A DNA stretch of 64,000 bases from Opitutia bacterium (GCA_016187925.1 JACPIS010000024.1:1-64000), one strand, 5' to 3'. Shown: positions 7,402 through 16,126, counted from the first letter of the stretch. Numbers and translations are program-made. Notes: generated from the sequence alone by a model not told the origin.

Positions 7402-8225
7402 CCTCGCGGCCGCTCCGTTTTCTTCGCGCCGGCTTCGCGCTCGCGGCGACCTTGCTCGCTCTCGGCACGACCGAGGCGTCCGCGACCACAATCCGAGTGC
7501 CGGCCGGGATCGACTCCGCCGGCTGGGACCGTCTGCTGGCCAAATATGTCGACGCCCGGGGCCTCGTCGCCTATGGCGCTTGGAAGGCGAACACCGCCGA
7601 CGTCCAGCGACTCGACGACTTCATCGCGGTTCATGCCCGCTCGGACGGGGCGGAGGCGCAGGGAGACGAGGCCGTCGCGACGCTGATCAATGCCTACAAC
7701 GCCTTCACGATCCGCTGGATTCTCCAGCACTATCCCACCGAGAGCATCCGTGAACTCGACGGCTCGTGGAACAAGGCGCGTTGGAACATCAGCGGCCGGA
7801 CGGTCTCACTCGACGAGATCGAACACCAAAACCTGCGCCCGCTCTACGGCTGGAAGGTGCACGCCATGATCGTCTGCGCGGCGCGCAGCTGCCCGCCCTT
7901 GCAGGCGCGCGCCTACACCAAGGAAAATCTCGCAACACTGACCGCCGAAGCCTACCAGGCCTGGCTCGCCCGCGAGGACCTCAACCAGTTCGAGCCCGCG
8001 GTGCGGATCGTGCGCGTTTCCCCCATTTTCAAATGGTTCAAGTCGGATTTCGCGGAGCGCGGTTCGCTGGACATCGTCCTTGAGCGCTTCGGTCCCGAGC
8101 GATTCCGCAAGTTTCTCGTCTCGCGTTGTTACGCCGTCGAGTATCGCGACTACGACTGGGGTTTGAACGATCAGGGTGATCGTGGCCGCAACTACCGTCC
8201 CGGCATCTTGGGAAGACTCTTCTAG
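7398..8225 (+). CDS. DUF547 protein of the arsenosugar operon, exported
   Basis: 275 residues. A signal peptide (about 1-28, FALAATLLALGTTEASA) precedes a DUF547 domain recognisable by LINAYNAFTIRWILQHYP and KVHAMIVCAARSCPPL, which holds the conserved Cys-Ala-Ala-x-Ser-Cys-Pro core. DUF547 resembles cysteine-protease or transglutaminase-like folds but has no settled function. The start codon overlaps the arsS stop (ATGA) and the next gene starts 7 bases after its end, so it is firmly part of the operon. Such genes often accompany arsS in bacterial genomes; a hydrolytic step on a nucleoside-like intermediate is speculation. Confidence 0.85.
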   Translation: MTSRPLRFLRAGFALAATLLALGTTEASATTIRVPAGIDSAGWDRLLAKYVDARGLVAYGAWKANTADVQRLDDFIAVHARSDGAEAQGDEAVATLINAYNAFTIRWILQHYPTESIRELDGSWNKARWNISGRTVSLDEIEHQNLRPLYGWKVHAMIVCAARSCPPLQARAYTKENLATLTAEAYQAWLAREDLNQFEPAVRIVRVSPIFKWFKSDFAERGSLDIVLERFGPERFRKFLVSRCYAVEYRDYDWGLNDQGDRGRNYRPGILGRLF

Positions 8226-8232
8226 TCGCAGC

Positions 8233-8847
8233 ATGAACGCTCTGGTGATGGCCTTCTTCAAGGCGCCGCGCCCCGGTACGGTGAAAACCCGCCTTGGGCG
8301 GGAAATCGGACACGAGCCGGCGACCGCGCTGTATCGGCGCATGGCGGAGGAGCAGCTCGCCCGCATCCCCGCCGAGATGCGCGCCGAAGTGCACTACGCG
8401 CCGCGCGGCGCGAAGCCGGACATGACGGAGTGGCTGGGCAAGCGGCACTATCGGGCCCAAGCGGGCGGCGATCTCGGCGCGCGGCTGAACCATGCGTTTC
8501 TCACGGGCTTCAGGCGCGGCTATCGGCCGGTGCTCGCGATCGGGGCGGATTGCCCGGATCTCGACGCCGCGTGCCTGCGCCGCGCCGTCCTCCTGCTGGG
8601 GAGTCACGACGTCGTGCTCGGTCCCGCCACCGATGGCGGCTATTACCTGATCGGCCTGCGGGCTCCCGCTCCCCGTCTCTTCGCCGACATCGAATGGAGC
8701 ACGTCCACCGTGCTGGCGGACACGGTGCAACGGGCGAAAGCGGGCGGCCTGAGCGTCGCGCAGCTCGAAGAGCGGCTCGACATCGACGATCTGGCGTCGC
8801 TCAAGCAACACCTCGGCACCGGTCTTCCACCTGTTGTCGCATTGTGA
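8233..8847 (+). CDS. TIGR04282-family arsenosugar biosynthesis glycosyltransferase
   Basis: 204 residues from ATG 8233. The N-terminal MAFFKAPRPGTVKTRLG is the F-x-K-x-P-x-P-G-x-V-K-T-R-L signature of the DUF2064/TIGR04282 glycosyltransferases. GADCPDLDAACLRRA and ATDGGYYLIGLR form the nucleotide-sugar and metal-binding region. The family name derives from its consistent pairing with ArsS. The most likely role is to transfer or exchange the sugar aglycone once the deoxyadenosyl-arsenic compound has lost its base. An upstream start (8176) would overlap the DUF547 gene; ATG 8233 lies 7 bases after that gene and is preferred. Confidence 0.88.
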   Translation: MNALVMAFFKAPRPGTVKTRLGREIGHEPATALYRRMAEEQLARIPAEMRAEVHYAPRGAKPDMTEWLGKRHYRAQAGGDLGARLNHAFLTGFRRGYRPVLAIGADCPDLDAACLRRAVLLLGSHDVVLGPATDGGYYLIGLRAPAPRLFADIEWSTSTVLADTVQRAKAGGLSVAQLEERLDIDDLASLKQHLGTGLPPVVAL

Positions 8848-8848
8848 C

Positions 8849-9250
8849 ATGAGGCTGGCGGCCTATTTCGCGGGGCTGGATCGGGCGCGCACGCTTCTGT
8901 GGGCCGCCTTTCTCTGGTATCTCACCCAAATGGGGCGGCATCCGTCGCTGCCGCTCCGCGGCTGGATCAACGCTGCGGGCATCGCTGCCGCCGTCGGCGC
9001 CGTGTTGCTGGCCAATACCTGGTCGGACGCCGGGGTGCGTCCACGGCTCGGCGCGTGGCAGGGGGCGCGTTTTTTCATGATCCCGTTCTGTGTTTCGAGC
9101 TACTCGACCGCCCTGCGCGACGTGGAGCTCGTCCTGATCTTCCCCGCCAATCTGGCCGACAACGCCGCCGGGCTCGGGGTGATCGCGCTGGTTTTTGCCG
9201 GGGCTCACGCGTTTCGCCGTCTGGCGGATCTCGGCGCACGAGGAAAATAG
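8849..9250 (+). CDS. small membrane protein at the end of the arsS operon
   Basis: 133 residues from ATG 8849, which follows the glycosyltransferase TGA by one base. About three hydrophobic segments are visible: residues near 10-25, 40-58 (AAGIAAAVGAVLLANTW) and 95-118 (ANLADNAAGLGVIALVFAGAHAF). No family is recognised. A TTG at 8834 would add five residues, but the ATG is the better start. Tight spacing makes it a member of the arsenosugar operon; export or membrane anchoring of a late intermediate is only a guess. Confidence 0.7.
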   Translation: MRLAAYFAGLDRARTLLWAAFLWYLTQMGRHPSLPLRGWINAAGIAAAVGAVLLANTWSDAGVRPRLGAWQGARFFMIPFCVSSYSTALRDVELVLIFPANLADNAAGLGVIALVFAGAHAFRRLADLGARGK

Positions 9251-9292
9251 GCGCGACTCGGAGGCCAGGATCGGTGTGATGCCGGGACACAC

Positions 9293-10372
9293 ATGCGCCA
9301 ACACGACTTTTTCTCAGTTGCCGGTGCGCGAGCCGGCGGAGGCAAAGCCGCCCGCCGGCTCGGCTGGTTCGCCGCCACCTGCCTGCTGGCGACCGGGGCG
9401 GCAGCAAAGCCCCTCGTGCCGCCCGAGGTGGCCAAGCGCGACACCTTCACTCCGCTGGTGCAGCTGGCACCGTTCGTCGTGCACGGGCAGCAACTCGCGG
9501 TCTCGATCCACGCCCGCTCGGCGCGCGACCGGCGCTATGCGGAAGATTTCGCCGAGGAGGTCTTGAAGGTCGTCTACGAAAGCGTGACCGAATCCCCCGG
9601 AAAGGGCTTGGTGATCATCGGCAAGAAGGGCGAACCGCACCCGATTTTCCTGTTTCGGAAATTTCTCAGCCTGGCGGAGGCCGGGAAGCTGGATCCCGTA
9701 ATCGCGGCGCGCGGCCCCGAGCTGTTCGCGACGCTGAACCACTGGCAGCACCAGGCCGAGGAGGGCCACGCGGCCGGGGCAAAGCCGGACGGTCCGGTGG
9801 ACATGGAATTCGAGCAGATCGTCACGGCCCTGCCGCTGCCGCTCGAGGGAGTGGGGGCGGAACTCTACCAGCTGGCGTGGGCCGAGAATTTCGACGACGC
9901 CAGGGTGGAGGCAAGGTTGCGGGCGCTGCGCCCCGCCGATCTCGGGCACAAGCTGTTCACACGCTTCGACTGGGTTTTCTATCTGCCGCCGAAAGGGGCG
10001 TTCGACCGGGTGCTCGACGGGCTCATCGCCGATGGCCTCAAGGAGGACGACTCCGGTCTGGTCGCGCGCATGGCGGTGAAAGCCGCGCTGTTGGTGGTGA
10101 AGCCGAAGATCAGGCAGGCGATCGAGTCGCTGCGCCGCGGCATGATGCTCGCGACGGTCGCGCAGGCGCGCACGCCGCTCGATGACGCGGGTGGCTCGGC
10201 GCTGATGCAGGCCTATATTGAAGTCACGATGCCTTGGGAGAAGGAGGGCGACCTCTCCGACCACGAGCGCGCCGTCCGGGCCGTGCGCAAGACGATGCAA
10301 CAATTGCAGGGAAAACCGCCGGGAGGCGCCGGCGTCGCGGAAGCGGAAACGCCGCCGGCTGCAGCCCGCTGA
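9293..10372 (+). CDS. uncharacterised exported protein
   Basis: 359 residues. The N-terminus has a short basic stretch and a hydrophobic core (LGWFAATCLLATGAAA) ending in an Ala-x-Ala-like cleavage site, so export is likely. No domain is recognised. The body is rich in charged helices, with repeated phrases such as LVVKPKIRQAIESLRRGMML and a low-complexity tail rich in Gly, Ala and Pro. It starts 42 bases after the membrane protein gene and could be the last gene of the arsS operon or a separate unit. It reads like a lineage-specific Opitutaceae protein. Confidence 0.6.
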   Translation: MRQHDFFSVAGARAGGGKAARRLGWFAATCLLATGAAAKPLVPPEVAKRDTFTPLVQLAPFVVHGQQLAVSIHARSARDRRYAEDFAEEVLKVVYESVTESPGKGLVIIGKKGEPHPIFLFRKFLSLAEAGKLDPVIAARGPELFATLNHWQHQAEEGHAAGAKPDGPVDMEFEQIVTALPLPLEGVGAELYQLAWAENFDDARVEARLRALRPADLGHKLFTRFDWVFYLPPKGAFDRVLDGLIADGLKEDDSGLVARMAVKAALLVVKPKIRQAIESLRRGMMLATVAQARTPLDDAGGSALMQAYIEVTMPWEKEGDLSDHERAVRAVRKTMQQLQGKPPGGAGVAEAETPPAAAR

Positions 10373-10643
10373 AAACGAGGCGCAGCAGCGTAGTCCCGGA
10401 CCCCGCGCCCGGAATTCGGGCGCTTGCACGAGCCGGCGAACCGGACAAAACCAAGCCCGACTAGCCGATTCGCCCGGAGTGGGTGGTCGGTGCGGTGTGG
10501 CGAGCGCTATGAGATAAAGGCCCCGGAGGCGTATTTCTGCAGACTGCGGAATGCCCGCACCCCGCCGGACCATGAGACAAAGGGACAGACGGGATGCCGG
10601 GCTGAACGTGTGCTGGCATTGCGCCCCCTTTGCAAAGGCCGCC

Positions 10644-11252
10644 TCACATGCCGCTGCGGAAGGTCTTATGGTCGATCACGCTGCTGGCACGGACGCCCTG
10701 CAGCGCCCGGCCGTATTCAGCGAGCACCCGCAACGCGTACTGCAGGCGCTGCCGGATCGTGGCGTCTTCCTTGGTCAGTCCGTCCGTGCCGTCGGGCGCG
10801 TTCAGGTTGGCCTCCGCGTGCTGGACGATCACGTGCTCGGGAATCCACGCGAGGCGGTTGTTCTTGGTGCCGCTCATGCGCAGTTCCGCGACGGGATAAC
10901 TGCCGCCGCGGCTGGCGGACACGGTGACGATCAGGCCGGGCTTGTGACCGATCTCGTCGGCCGTGCAGTTGAGCAGGAAATTCTTCACGCCCGGCGTGGC
11001 CATGCCGCTCCACTCGGGGGTGACGACCACGAGCGCGGCGGCGGCCTTCAGCTCCCGCGAGATCGGATCCCAGATCCCGTCCGGCGCGCCGCCGCTGGCC
11101 TCGTCCCACAACGGCAGCGGATTGCCGCTCAGGCTGTAGAGAAACACCTCGGCGCCGGGGTGCTCCTTGAGCAGCGCGGCCTTGATATAATTCGCGACTT
11201 TGAGGGACTGCGCCTCGGCCCGGTGGCTGCCGCTGAGCACGAAAAATTTCAT
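10644..11252 (-). CDS. NADPH-dependent FMN reductase family protein
   Basis: 202 residues. The flavodoxin-like pattern starts [23 protein letters not shown], with phosphate loop S-G-S-H-R-x-x-S. The [21 protein letters not shown] segment corresponds to the family P-E-Y-N-x-S-x-P-G-x-L-K-N motif, here [13 protein letters not shown]. Such enzymes reduce FMN, quinones or metals with NAD(P)H. ATG at 11252 is chosen over 11270 because the family begins directly with the first beta strand. The gene is divergent from aroC with about 60 bases between the starts. A redox role next to the arsenic island is possible but unsupported. Confidence 0.88.
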   Translation of the reverse strand: MKFFVLSGSHRAEAQSLKVANYIKAALLKEHPGAEVFLYSLSGNPLPLWDEASGGAPDGIWDPISRELKAAAALVVVTPEWSGMATPGVKNFLLNCTADEIGHKPGLIVTVSASRGGSYPVAELRMSGTKNNRLAWIPEHVIVQHAEANLNAPDGTDGLTKEDATIRQRLQYALRVLAEYGRALQGVRASSVIDHKTFRSGM

Positions 11253-11312
11253 GACCCGCACGATGCCCACCGCGGGCTTGCTTGCAAGCGGTGTTCACTT
11301 AACTGTCCGGGC

Positions 11313-12404
11313 GTGCCCAATTCCTTCGGCAAACTCTTCACGATTTCCACCTGGGGCGAGAGCCATGGCCCGACGGTGGGAGTGGTCATCGACGGCTGCC
11401 CGCCGCGCCTGCCGCTGACCGAGGCCGAGGTGCAGGCCGAGCTGGACCGCCGCCGCCCCGGGCAGAGCGACATCACCACGCCCCGCAAGGAAGAGGACAA
11501 AGTCGAGTTCCTGTCCGGCCTGTTCGACGGCCGCACGACCGGCCAGCCGCTGGCCATGCTGGTGCGCAACGCCGACGCGCGGCCCGAGGCCTACGCGGAG
11601 ATGAAGGAGAAATTCCGGCCTTCCCACGCCGATTACACTTACCAGACCAAGTACGGCGTCCGCGACCATCGCGGCGGCGGCCGTTCCTCGGCGCGCGAGA
11701 CCATCGGCCGCGTGGCCGCCGGCGCCGTGGCGAAGAAGATTCTCCAACTGGCCGGGCCGGTCGAGATCCGCGCCTTCGTCACGCACATCCACCATATCGC
11801 GGCGCCGTCCTTGGCGCATTTCCCGACGCTGGCCGAGGTGGAGGCCTCGCCGGTGCGCTGCCCGCATCCCGAGACCGCCGCGAAAATGATCGAGCGCATC
11901 AAGGAGGTCCGCGCGGCGGGCGACTCCGTGGGCGGCATGATCGAGTGCCGCGTGCGCGGCGTGCCCGCCGGGCTCGGCGAGCCGGTGTTCGACCGGCTCG
12001 AGGCCGACCTCGGCAAGGCCATGCTCTCGTTGCCCGCGACCAAGGGCTTCGAGATCGGCAGCGGCTTCACCGGCACGCTGCTCAAGGGTTCGCAGCACAA
12101 CGACGCCTTCGTTGCCCAGCGCGGCCGCGTCCACACCGCCACCAACAACTCCGGCGGCGTGCAGGGCGGCATCAGCAACGGCGAGGAGATCGTCTTCCGC
12201 GTGGCCTTCAAGCCCACCGCCACGATCATGCAGGCGCAGCAGACCGTCGACCTGCAGGGCAAAGCGACCGAGCTGACCGGCCGCGGCCGGCACGATCCGT
12301 GCGTCGTGCCGCGCGCCGTCGTGATCGTCGAGGCGATGGCCGCCCTCGTGCTGGTCGATCACTGGATGCGCCACGCCGCGCAGAACCGCACCTTCAAGTT
12401 TTGA
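11313..12404 (+). CDS. aroC: chorismate synthase
   Basis: 363 residues from a GTG start at 11313, beginning [21 protein letters not shown], the canonical N-terminus. Further signatures are [35 protein letters not shown] and [14 protein letters not shown]. The enzyme converts 5-enolpyruvylshikimate 3-phosphate to chorismate using reduced FMN. An NADPH-FMN reductase gene lies divergently next to it. The open frame extends far upstream, but that part runs antisense to the reductase and is not coding. The next gene follows after 13 bases. Confidence 0.97.
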   Translation: MPNSFGKLFTISTWGESHGPTVGVVIDGCPPRLPLTEAEVQAELDRRRPGQSDITTPRKEEDKVEFLSGLFDGRTTGQPLAMLVRNADARPEAYAEMKEKFRPSHADYTYQTKYGVRDHRGGGRSSARETIGRVAAGAVAKKILQLAGPVEIRAFVTHIHHIAAPSLAHFPTLAEVEASPVRCPHPETAAKMIERIKEVRAAGDSVGGMIECRVRGVPAGLGEPVFDRLEADLGKAMLSLPATKGFEIGSGFTGTLLKGSQHNDAFVAQRGRVHTATNNSGGVQGGISNGEEIVFRVAFKPTATIMQAQQTVDLQGKATELTGRGRHDPCVVPRAVVIVEAMAALVLVDHWMRHAAQNRTFKF

Positions 12405-12417
12405 GGAGTCGACGCCC

Positions 12418-13212
12418 ATGAGCGCGAGTCAACCGCCCTTGGTTTACTTCATCCTCGGCACGCCCGACTCCGGGCGCCGCGAGATCGTCCGCGATCTCAT
12501 CGACAACGGCCTCGAGGTCGGGGAGGCGGCGCTCGTGCTGGTCGCCGAGGGCGAGCCCGCAGATACGGCCGATGCCAAGCTCGCGGCGCGCAGCGCCACG
12601 CAGGTGCAGCGCTGGAAATACGTCCCGCCCGCTCCGTCGGCCACACCGGCGCCGCCCGAGCTGCCCGACGTGAAACTGGCCGGGGCGCGGAGCGTGTTCT
12701 TTCTCGCCGACTCGCACGCCGACCCCATCACGCAGCTTGAGGCGCTGAAGCCCTGGCTCGCCCGCCACGGTGCGCAGCTCGCGCGCATCCTCTGCGTGGT
12801 CGACTGTCAGTTCGCCGAGAAACAGTCTCCGCTGCGCGCGTGGTACGCGGCTTGCATCCATTTTTCCGACGTGGTTTTCCTGACCAAGCGCGAGGGCGTG
12901 GCCAACAAGTGGCTGAGCGATTTCCTCCGGCATTATCAGGACGAGTACGTGCCGGCGCATTTCATCCAGCTGAAGAAAACCGGCGTCGCCAATCCCGCGC
13001 TCGTGCTCGATCCGTCGCCGCGCCGCGTCTCGCAGTATTTCGACGAGGCGGAGGACTTCTCCGGGCTCGTCATCGAGACGGACGACGAAGAAGACGAGGG
13101 GGGCGACGGCGAGGACGGCCTGCCGGAGCCCGAGCCGTATTTCGAGCGCCAGCGCAGCGGCCGGCGCGTGAAGGAGCTGCCCGACATCCGCGACTACCTG
13201 CCCGCAAAATAG
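12418..13212 (+). CDS. CobW-like P-loop protein with degenerate nucleotide site
   Basis: 264 residues. The start VYFILGTPDSGRREIVRDLI aligns by eye with the Walker A region of CobW/HypB-type GTPases, but the Lys-Ser/Thr pair is replaced by Arg-Arg (GTPDSGRR). The middle holds a hydrophobic strand and ILCVVDCQ in place of Walker B, then VVFLTKREGV in place of N/TKxD. The C-terminal third is highly acidic (TDDEEDEGGDGED) followed by a basic stretch. It is probably co-transcribed with aroC. Loss of the key lysine argues against GTP hydrolysis; the function is unknown. Confidence 0.55.
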   Translation: MSASQPPLVYFILGTPDSGRREIVRDLIDNGLEVGEAALVLVAEGEPADTADAKLAARSATQVQRWKYVPPAPSATPAPPELPDVKLAGARSVFFLADSHADPITQLEALKPWLARHGAQLARILCVVDCQFAEKQSPLRAWYAACIHFSDVVFLTKREGVANKWLSDFLRHYQDEYVPAHFIQLKKTGVANPALVLDPSPRRVSQYFDEAEDFSGLVIETDDEEDEGGDGEDGLPEPEPYFERQRSGRRVKELPDIRDYLPAK

Positions 13213-13252
13213 GTCGCCCGAAAAACGGCCGCGGCGCCGGGCGGATTCCGGC

Positions 13253-13258
13253 TATAGT
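13253..13258 (+). promoter_or_regulatory. -10-like TATAGT placed 12 bases before the ada ATG
   Basis: TATAGT starts 12 bases before ATG 13265, so a transcript starting in the normal place would begin at or next to the A of the ATG. No -35 box is obvious. Either the mRNA is leaderless or translation starts at ATG 13403. Confidence 0.35.
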
Positions 13259-13264
13259 GGCCGC

Positions 13265-14437
13265 ATGATTTCCCGAGACCATCAAAGCATAGCCGATACC
13301 TCGACTCTCCACCCGCAGGCCGGGATAAACGCTCCCGGAATTCCACCCGAACTTTCCCTCTCCGAGCCCGTGGCCGACAAGCACCTCCCGACGCCCCGCA
13401 CCATGTACCGCGCGCTCTCCCGGCGCGACGCGGCCTACGAGGGTGTTTTCTTCACCGGCGTGAAAACCACGGGCATCTTCTGCCGGCCCACCTGCCGCGC
13501 CAAGAAACCGAAGCCCGAGAACGTCGAATTCTTTCCGTCGGTCAACGAGGCGCTGCATGGCGGCTACCGTCCGTGCCGGCTGTGCCGCCCGATGGATTCC
13601 ACCAAGCCCGTGCCGCCGCTCGTCGAGCGCCTGCGCCGCGCCGTCGAGGAATCGGCCGACGGCCGCGTGACGGACAAGGATCTCGTCGCGATGGGCGTCG
13701 AGCCCTCGACCGCGCGCCGGCAGTTCAAGGCCTACCACGGCATGACGTTTCATGCCTACCAACGCGCCCGGCGCATGGGCCTGGCGCTGCGCGACGTGAA
13801 GTCGGGCAAGCCGGTCATCGACGTGCAGCTCGAGCGCGGCTACGAGTCGACCAGCGGTTTCCGCGAGGCCTTCGCGCGGGTCTTCGGCGCGCCGCCGCGC
13901 GGCGCCAAGGCCGGCGACTGCCTGCTTGCCCGCCGGATCGAGACGCCGCTCGGCACCATGCTCGCGCTGGCCGACGACCAGGGCCTGCGCCTGCTGGAGT
14001 TCGTCGATCGCCGGGGCTTGGAGCGCGAGCTCGTGATGCTGCGCCGCCGGCTCAAGGCCGCCGTCGTGCCGGGCAACAACGCCACGCTCGATGCCACCGC
14101 CGCGCAGCTCGGCGAGTATTTCGCGGGCACGCGCCTGAAGTTCGACCTGCCGTTCGTGCCGGTCGGTTCGGAGTTTCAGCGCCGGGTCTGGGCGGAGCTA
14201 CAGCGCATCGCGCCCGGCCGCACCCGGAGTTATGCCGAGATGGCCGCCAAGCTGGGCATGCCGAAGGCCCCGCGCGCCATCGGCCGGGCCAACGGCTCCA
14301 ACATGCTCGCCCTCGTCATTCCCTGCCACCGCGTCATCAACTCCGACGGCTCGCTCAACGGCTATGCCGGCGGGCTCTGGCGCAAGCAGCGGCTGCTCGA
14401 ACACGAGCGCAAGTTTGCCCCGGCCGGAGCGCGCTGA
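13265..14437 (+). CDS. ada: Ada: bifunctional DNA repair methyltransferase and transcription regulator
   Basis: 390 residues. The N-terminal zinc/methylphosphotriester domain has all four cysteines (C73, C77, C104, C107 in GIFCRPTCRAK and YRPCRLCRPM). An AraC-type HTH follows (about 125-205, VIDVQLERGYESTSGFREAF). The C-terminal O6-alkylguanine methyltransferase domain has the PCHRVI active-site motif. The protein accepts methyl groups from damaged DNA and, when methylated, activates repair genes. The first 46 residues have no counterpart in usual Ada proteins, and ATG 13403 (MYRALSRRDAAYEG) would give the standard length. The start is therefore uncertain; 13265 is kept because a -10-like box sits just before it. 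Confidence 0.93.
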   Translation: MISRDHQSIADTSTLHPQAGINAPGIPPELSLSEPVADKHLPTPRTMYRALSRRDAAYEGVFFTGVKTTGIFCRPTCRAKKPKPENVEFFPSVNEALHGGYRPCRLCRPMDSTKPVPPLVERLRRAVEESADGRVTDKDLVAMGVEPSTARRQFKAYHGMTFHAYQRARRMGLALRDVKSGKPVIDVQLERGYESTSGFREAFARVFGAPPRGAKAGDCLLARRIETPLGTMLALADDQGLRLLEFVDRRGLERELVMLRRRLKAAVVPGNNATLDATAAQLGEYFAGTRLKFDLPFVPVGSEFQRRVWAELQRIAPGRTRSYAEMAAKLGMPKAPRAIGRANGSNMLALVIPCHRVINSDGSLNGYAGGLWRKQRLLEHERKFAPAGAR

Positions 14438-14541
14438 CCCAACGCGCCTGCCAAAACGCGTTGGCGTCAACGCGTTCCGCCGCTGCAACAAAATCCTTGC
14501 ACCACCCGGCCCGGAACGTATCCATGACCGTTCTGTTTTTT

Positions 14542-14626
14542 GCTCGGGTGGTGGAATTGGTAGACACGCAGGTCTCAGAAGCCTGTGCCTAACCGCATGG
14601 GGGTTCGAGTCCCCCCCCGAGCACCA
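14542..14626 (+). tRNA. tRNA-Leu (anticodon CAG)
   Basis: Acceptor stem GCTCGGG (14542-14548) pairs with CCCGAGC (14616-14622), discriminator A, encoded CCA (14624-14626). The anticodon loop CTCAGAA gives anticodon CAG for Leu CUG codons. The long variable arm and the TGGTGGAATTGGTAGAC D-arm region are typical of class II leucine tRNAs. The T-loop GTTCGAGTC is intact. Confidence 0.95.
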
Positions 14627-14712
14627 GCCTTCGCCCGTTTGGGCTACGGCTGGCGAGCCAGCCCCAAGCGAGGGTGGCTCGCGGCGGCATCGGCGGGACG
14701 TTTGGCGAAGGC
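14627..14712 (+). repeat. nested palindrome immediately after tRNA-Leu
   Basis: Outer arms GCCTTCGCC (14627-14635) and GGCGAAGGC (14704-14712) enclose a perfect inner hairpin GGCTGGC-GA-GCCAGCC (14648-14663). It abuts the tRNA CCA end. There is no T-run, so it is a repeat element more than a classical terminator. Confidence 0.55.
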
Positions 14713-14804
14713 GGACGCCAAGCCGCGAAACAAGACGATGGCCAGCGCGCCATCCCGGCTTTTCATGTTTGCGAAGACCGTCTCCTTGTACACCTGTGCA
14801 ACCC

Positions 14805-15584
14805 ATGCCGCCTCGCGAGGCCACGAAGGTTTTTGCCCAGCTGCCGTGTGCGGCGCTGCGACCGTTCGTGCGGCGTTTTCTCGTGGTCGAGCACACGGGG
14901 CCGCGGGCGGACTCGCATCTGCCCGGCACGGGACTCGTCGCGGCGTTCCAGATTCGCGGTCAGTGCCGGCTCGGCACCGGCGAAGACGCGCCGTCGGCGG
15001 CGGTGACCGGCCTGTTCGATCAGGTGCGGCATCATGCGCACAGTCGCGGCAACACGGTAGTGCTGACCGCCTTCACGTCCACCGGCGCGGCGGTCTTTCT
15101 GCGTCACTCGCTGGATGAATTGGCCAACACCACAGCCCCGCTGGGTAAGTTCATCGGCGACGCCGCTTCGCTGGCGCACCTCAACGAGCAACTCGCGGAG
15201 GCGCCCAATCATGCCCGGCGCGTGCGACGGCTGGAGGATTTTCTGCTCACGCGCATCGATCCGGCCCGGGCCGATCCGCTCGTGCGCGCGGCAGTCGCGT
15301 GGATCGAGCGTGCCCCGCCGTCCGCGCGCATCGGCGAACTTGTCCGCTACATCGGACTGAGCCAAAGCGCGCTGGAGCGGCGGTTCCGCCGGATCGTGGG
15401 CGCCACGCCCAAACGGTTCGCTTCGCTCGTGCGCCTGCAGCGCATCCAGCGGCTCCGCTCCGCCGGCGGCTCGCTCACGACGCTGGCGCACGCGGCGGGA
15501 TATTTCGACCAGGCGCATTTCACCCACGACTTCAGGCGCATGACCGGAGTCGCCCCGGAGGCGTATTTCGCCGCGGCCGGCTGA
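14805..15584 (+). CDS. AraC-family transcriptional regulator
   Basis: 259 residues. The N-terminal domain (about 1-150) resembles the DUF6597-type sensor: LPCAALRPFVRRFLVVEH, then HLPGTGLVAAFQIRG. Two HTH motifs occupy about 175-255 (RIGELVRYIGLSQSALERRFRRIVGATPK and LTTLAHAAGYFDQAHFTHDFRRMTGVAPEAYF). The ATG at 14805 follows the tRNA-associated repeat. The effector is unknown. The next gene, a YCII protein, starts 50 bases downstream and has its own candidate promoter, so it may be a target. Confidence 0.9.
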   Translation: MPPREATKVFAQLPCAALRPFVRRFLVVEHTGPRADSHLPGTGLVAAFQIRGQCRLGTGEDAPSAAVTGLFDQVRHHAHSRGNTVVLTAFTSTGAAVFLRHSLDELANTTAPLGKFIGDAASLAHLNEQLAEAPNHARRVRRLEDFLLTRIDPARADPLVRAAVAWIERAPPSARIGELVRYIGLSQSALERRFRRIVGATPKRFASLVRLQRIQRLRSAGGSLTTLAHAAGYFDQAHFTHDFRRMTGVAPEAYFAAAG

Positions 15585-15623
15585 AACGCCGAATTCTTAC
15601 AAGTCGCGGCCGACGGTCCGGGC

Positions 15624-15629
15624 TAGAGT
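15624..15629 (+). promoter_or_regulatory. -10-like TAGAGT directly before the YCII gene
   Basis: TAGAGT begins 11 bases before ATG 15635 with no Shine-Dalgarno between. Position and sequence resemble the sites before ada and the DUF1304 gene. Confidence 0.3.
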
Positions 15630-15634
15630 GCGGC

Positions 15635-16126
15635 ATGGAAAACTCCGCCGCTCTCCCGTCGCGCCGCCGGTTTCTTCTCGGAGCCTGCGCCCTCCTGCTG
15701 TCGCTGGCGGCGCTGCCCGCCCTCCGCACCGAGCCCGCGGCAAACGCTCTTTCCGCCAACTCCCAACCTCCCGTCAAAATGAAACAGTTCGTCATTATTT
15801 TCCGCCAAGGTCCGCGCACGTTGACCGAAGCCGATCTGGCCCGCCGCCAGAGCGAAGTCTCGGCGTGGGCCCGGGTGCAGAACGCCGCCGGCCACAAGCT
15901 CGAGCCGCGCATCCTCGCGCCCGATGGGCTGCGTCCCTGGGCCGCGGACACGGCCGGTGAGCACGCCGGGTTCGGCGAATGGCCGCTGACGGCGCTGCTT
16001 TTCCTCGTGGCCCGCGATCTGGCCGAAGCCGCGCAGGTCGCCGCCTCGCATCCGGCCAAGAACTTCGGCGCCCATGTCGAGGTCCGGCCCTGGGCTCCAC
16101 CGGTCCTGCCCGCGCCGGCCCGTTGA
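15635..16126 (+). CDS. exported YCII-related protein
   Basis: 163 residues. A signal sequence with an arginine cluster (SRRRFLLGACALLLSLAALPA) precedes a YCII-like ferredoxin-fold domain (about 50-150: MKQFVIIFRQGPRTLTEADLA, then HPAKNFGAHVEVRPW). Family members are small, often act in isomerase or dehydrogenase-like roles, and are usually cytoplasmic, so the exported form is unusual. ATG at M49 (MKQFVIIF) could produce a cytoplasmic version. The arginines and the cysteine in the signal peptide leave Tat export or lipidation possible. Confidence 0.65.
   Translation: MENSAALPSRRRFLLGACALLLSLAALPALRTEPAANALSANSQPPVKMKQFVIIFRQGPRTLTEADLARRQSEVSAWARVQNAAGHKLEPRILAPDGLRPWAADTAGEHAGFGEWPLTALLFLVARDLAEAAQVAASHPAKNFGAHVEVRPWAPPVLPAPAR

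Noticed and set aside
10551-11312. Long N-terminal extension of the aroC reading frame
   Set aside because: It runs antisense to a clear NADPH-dependent FMN reductase gene and has no domain character; the chorismate synthase family starts at the GTG at 11313.
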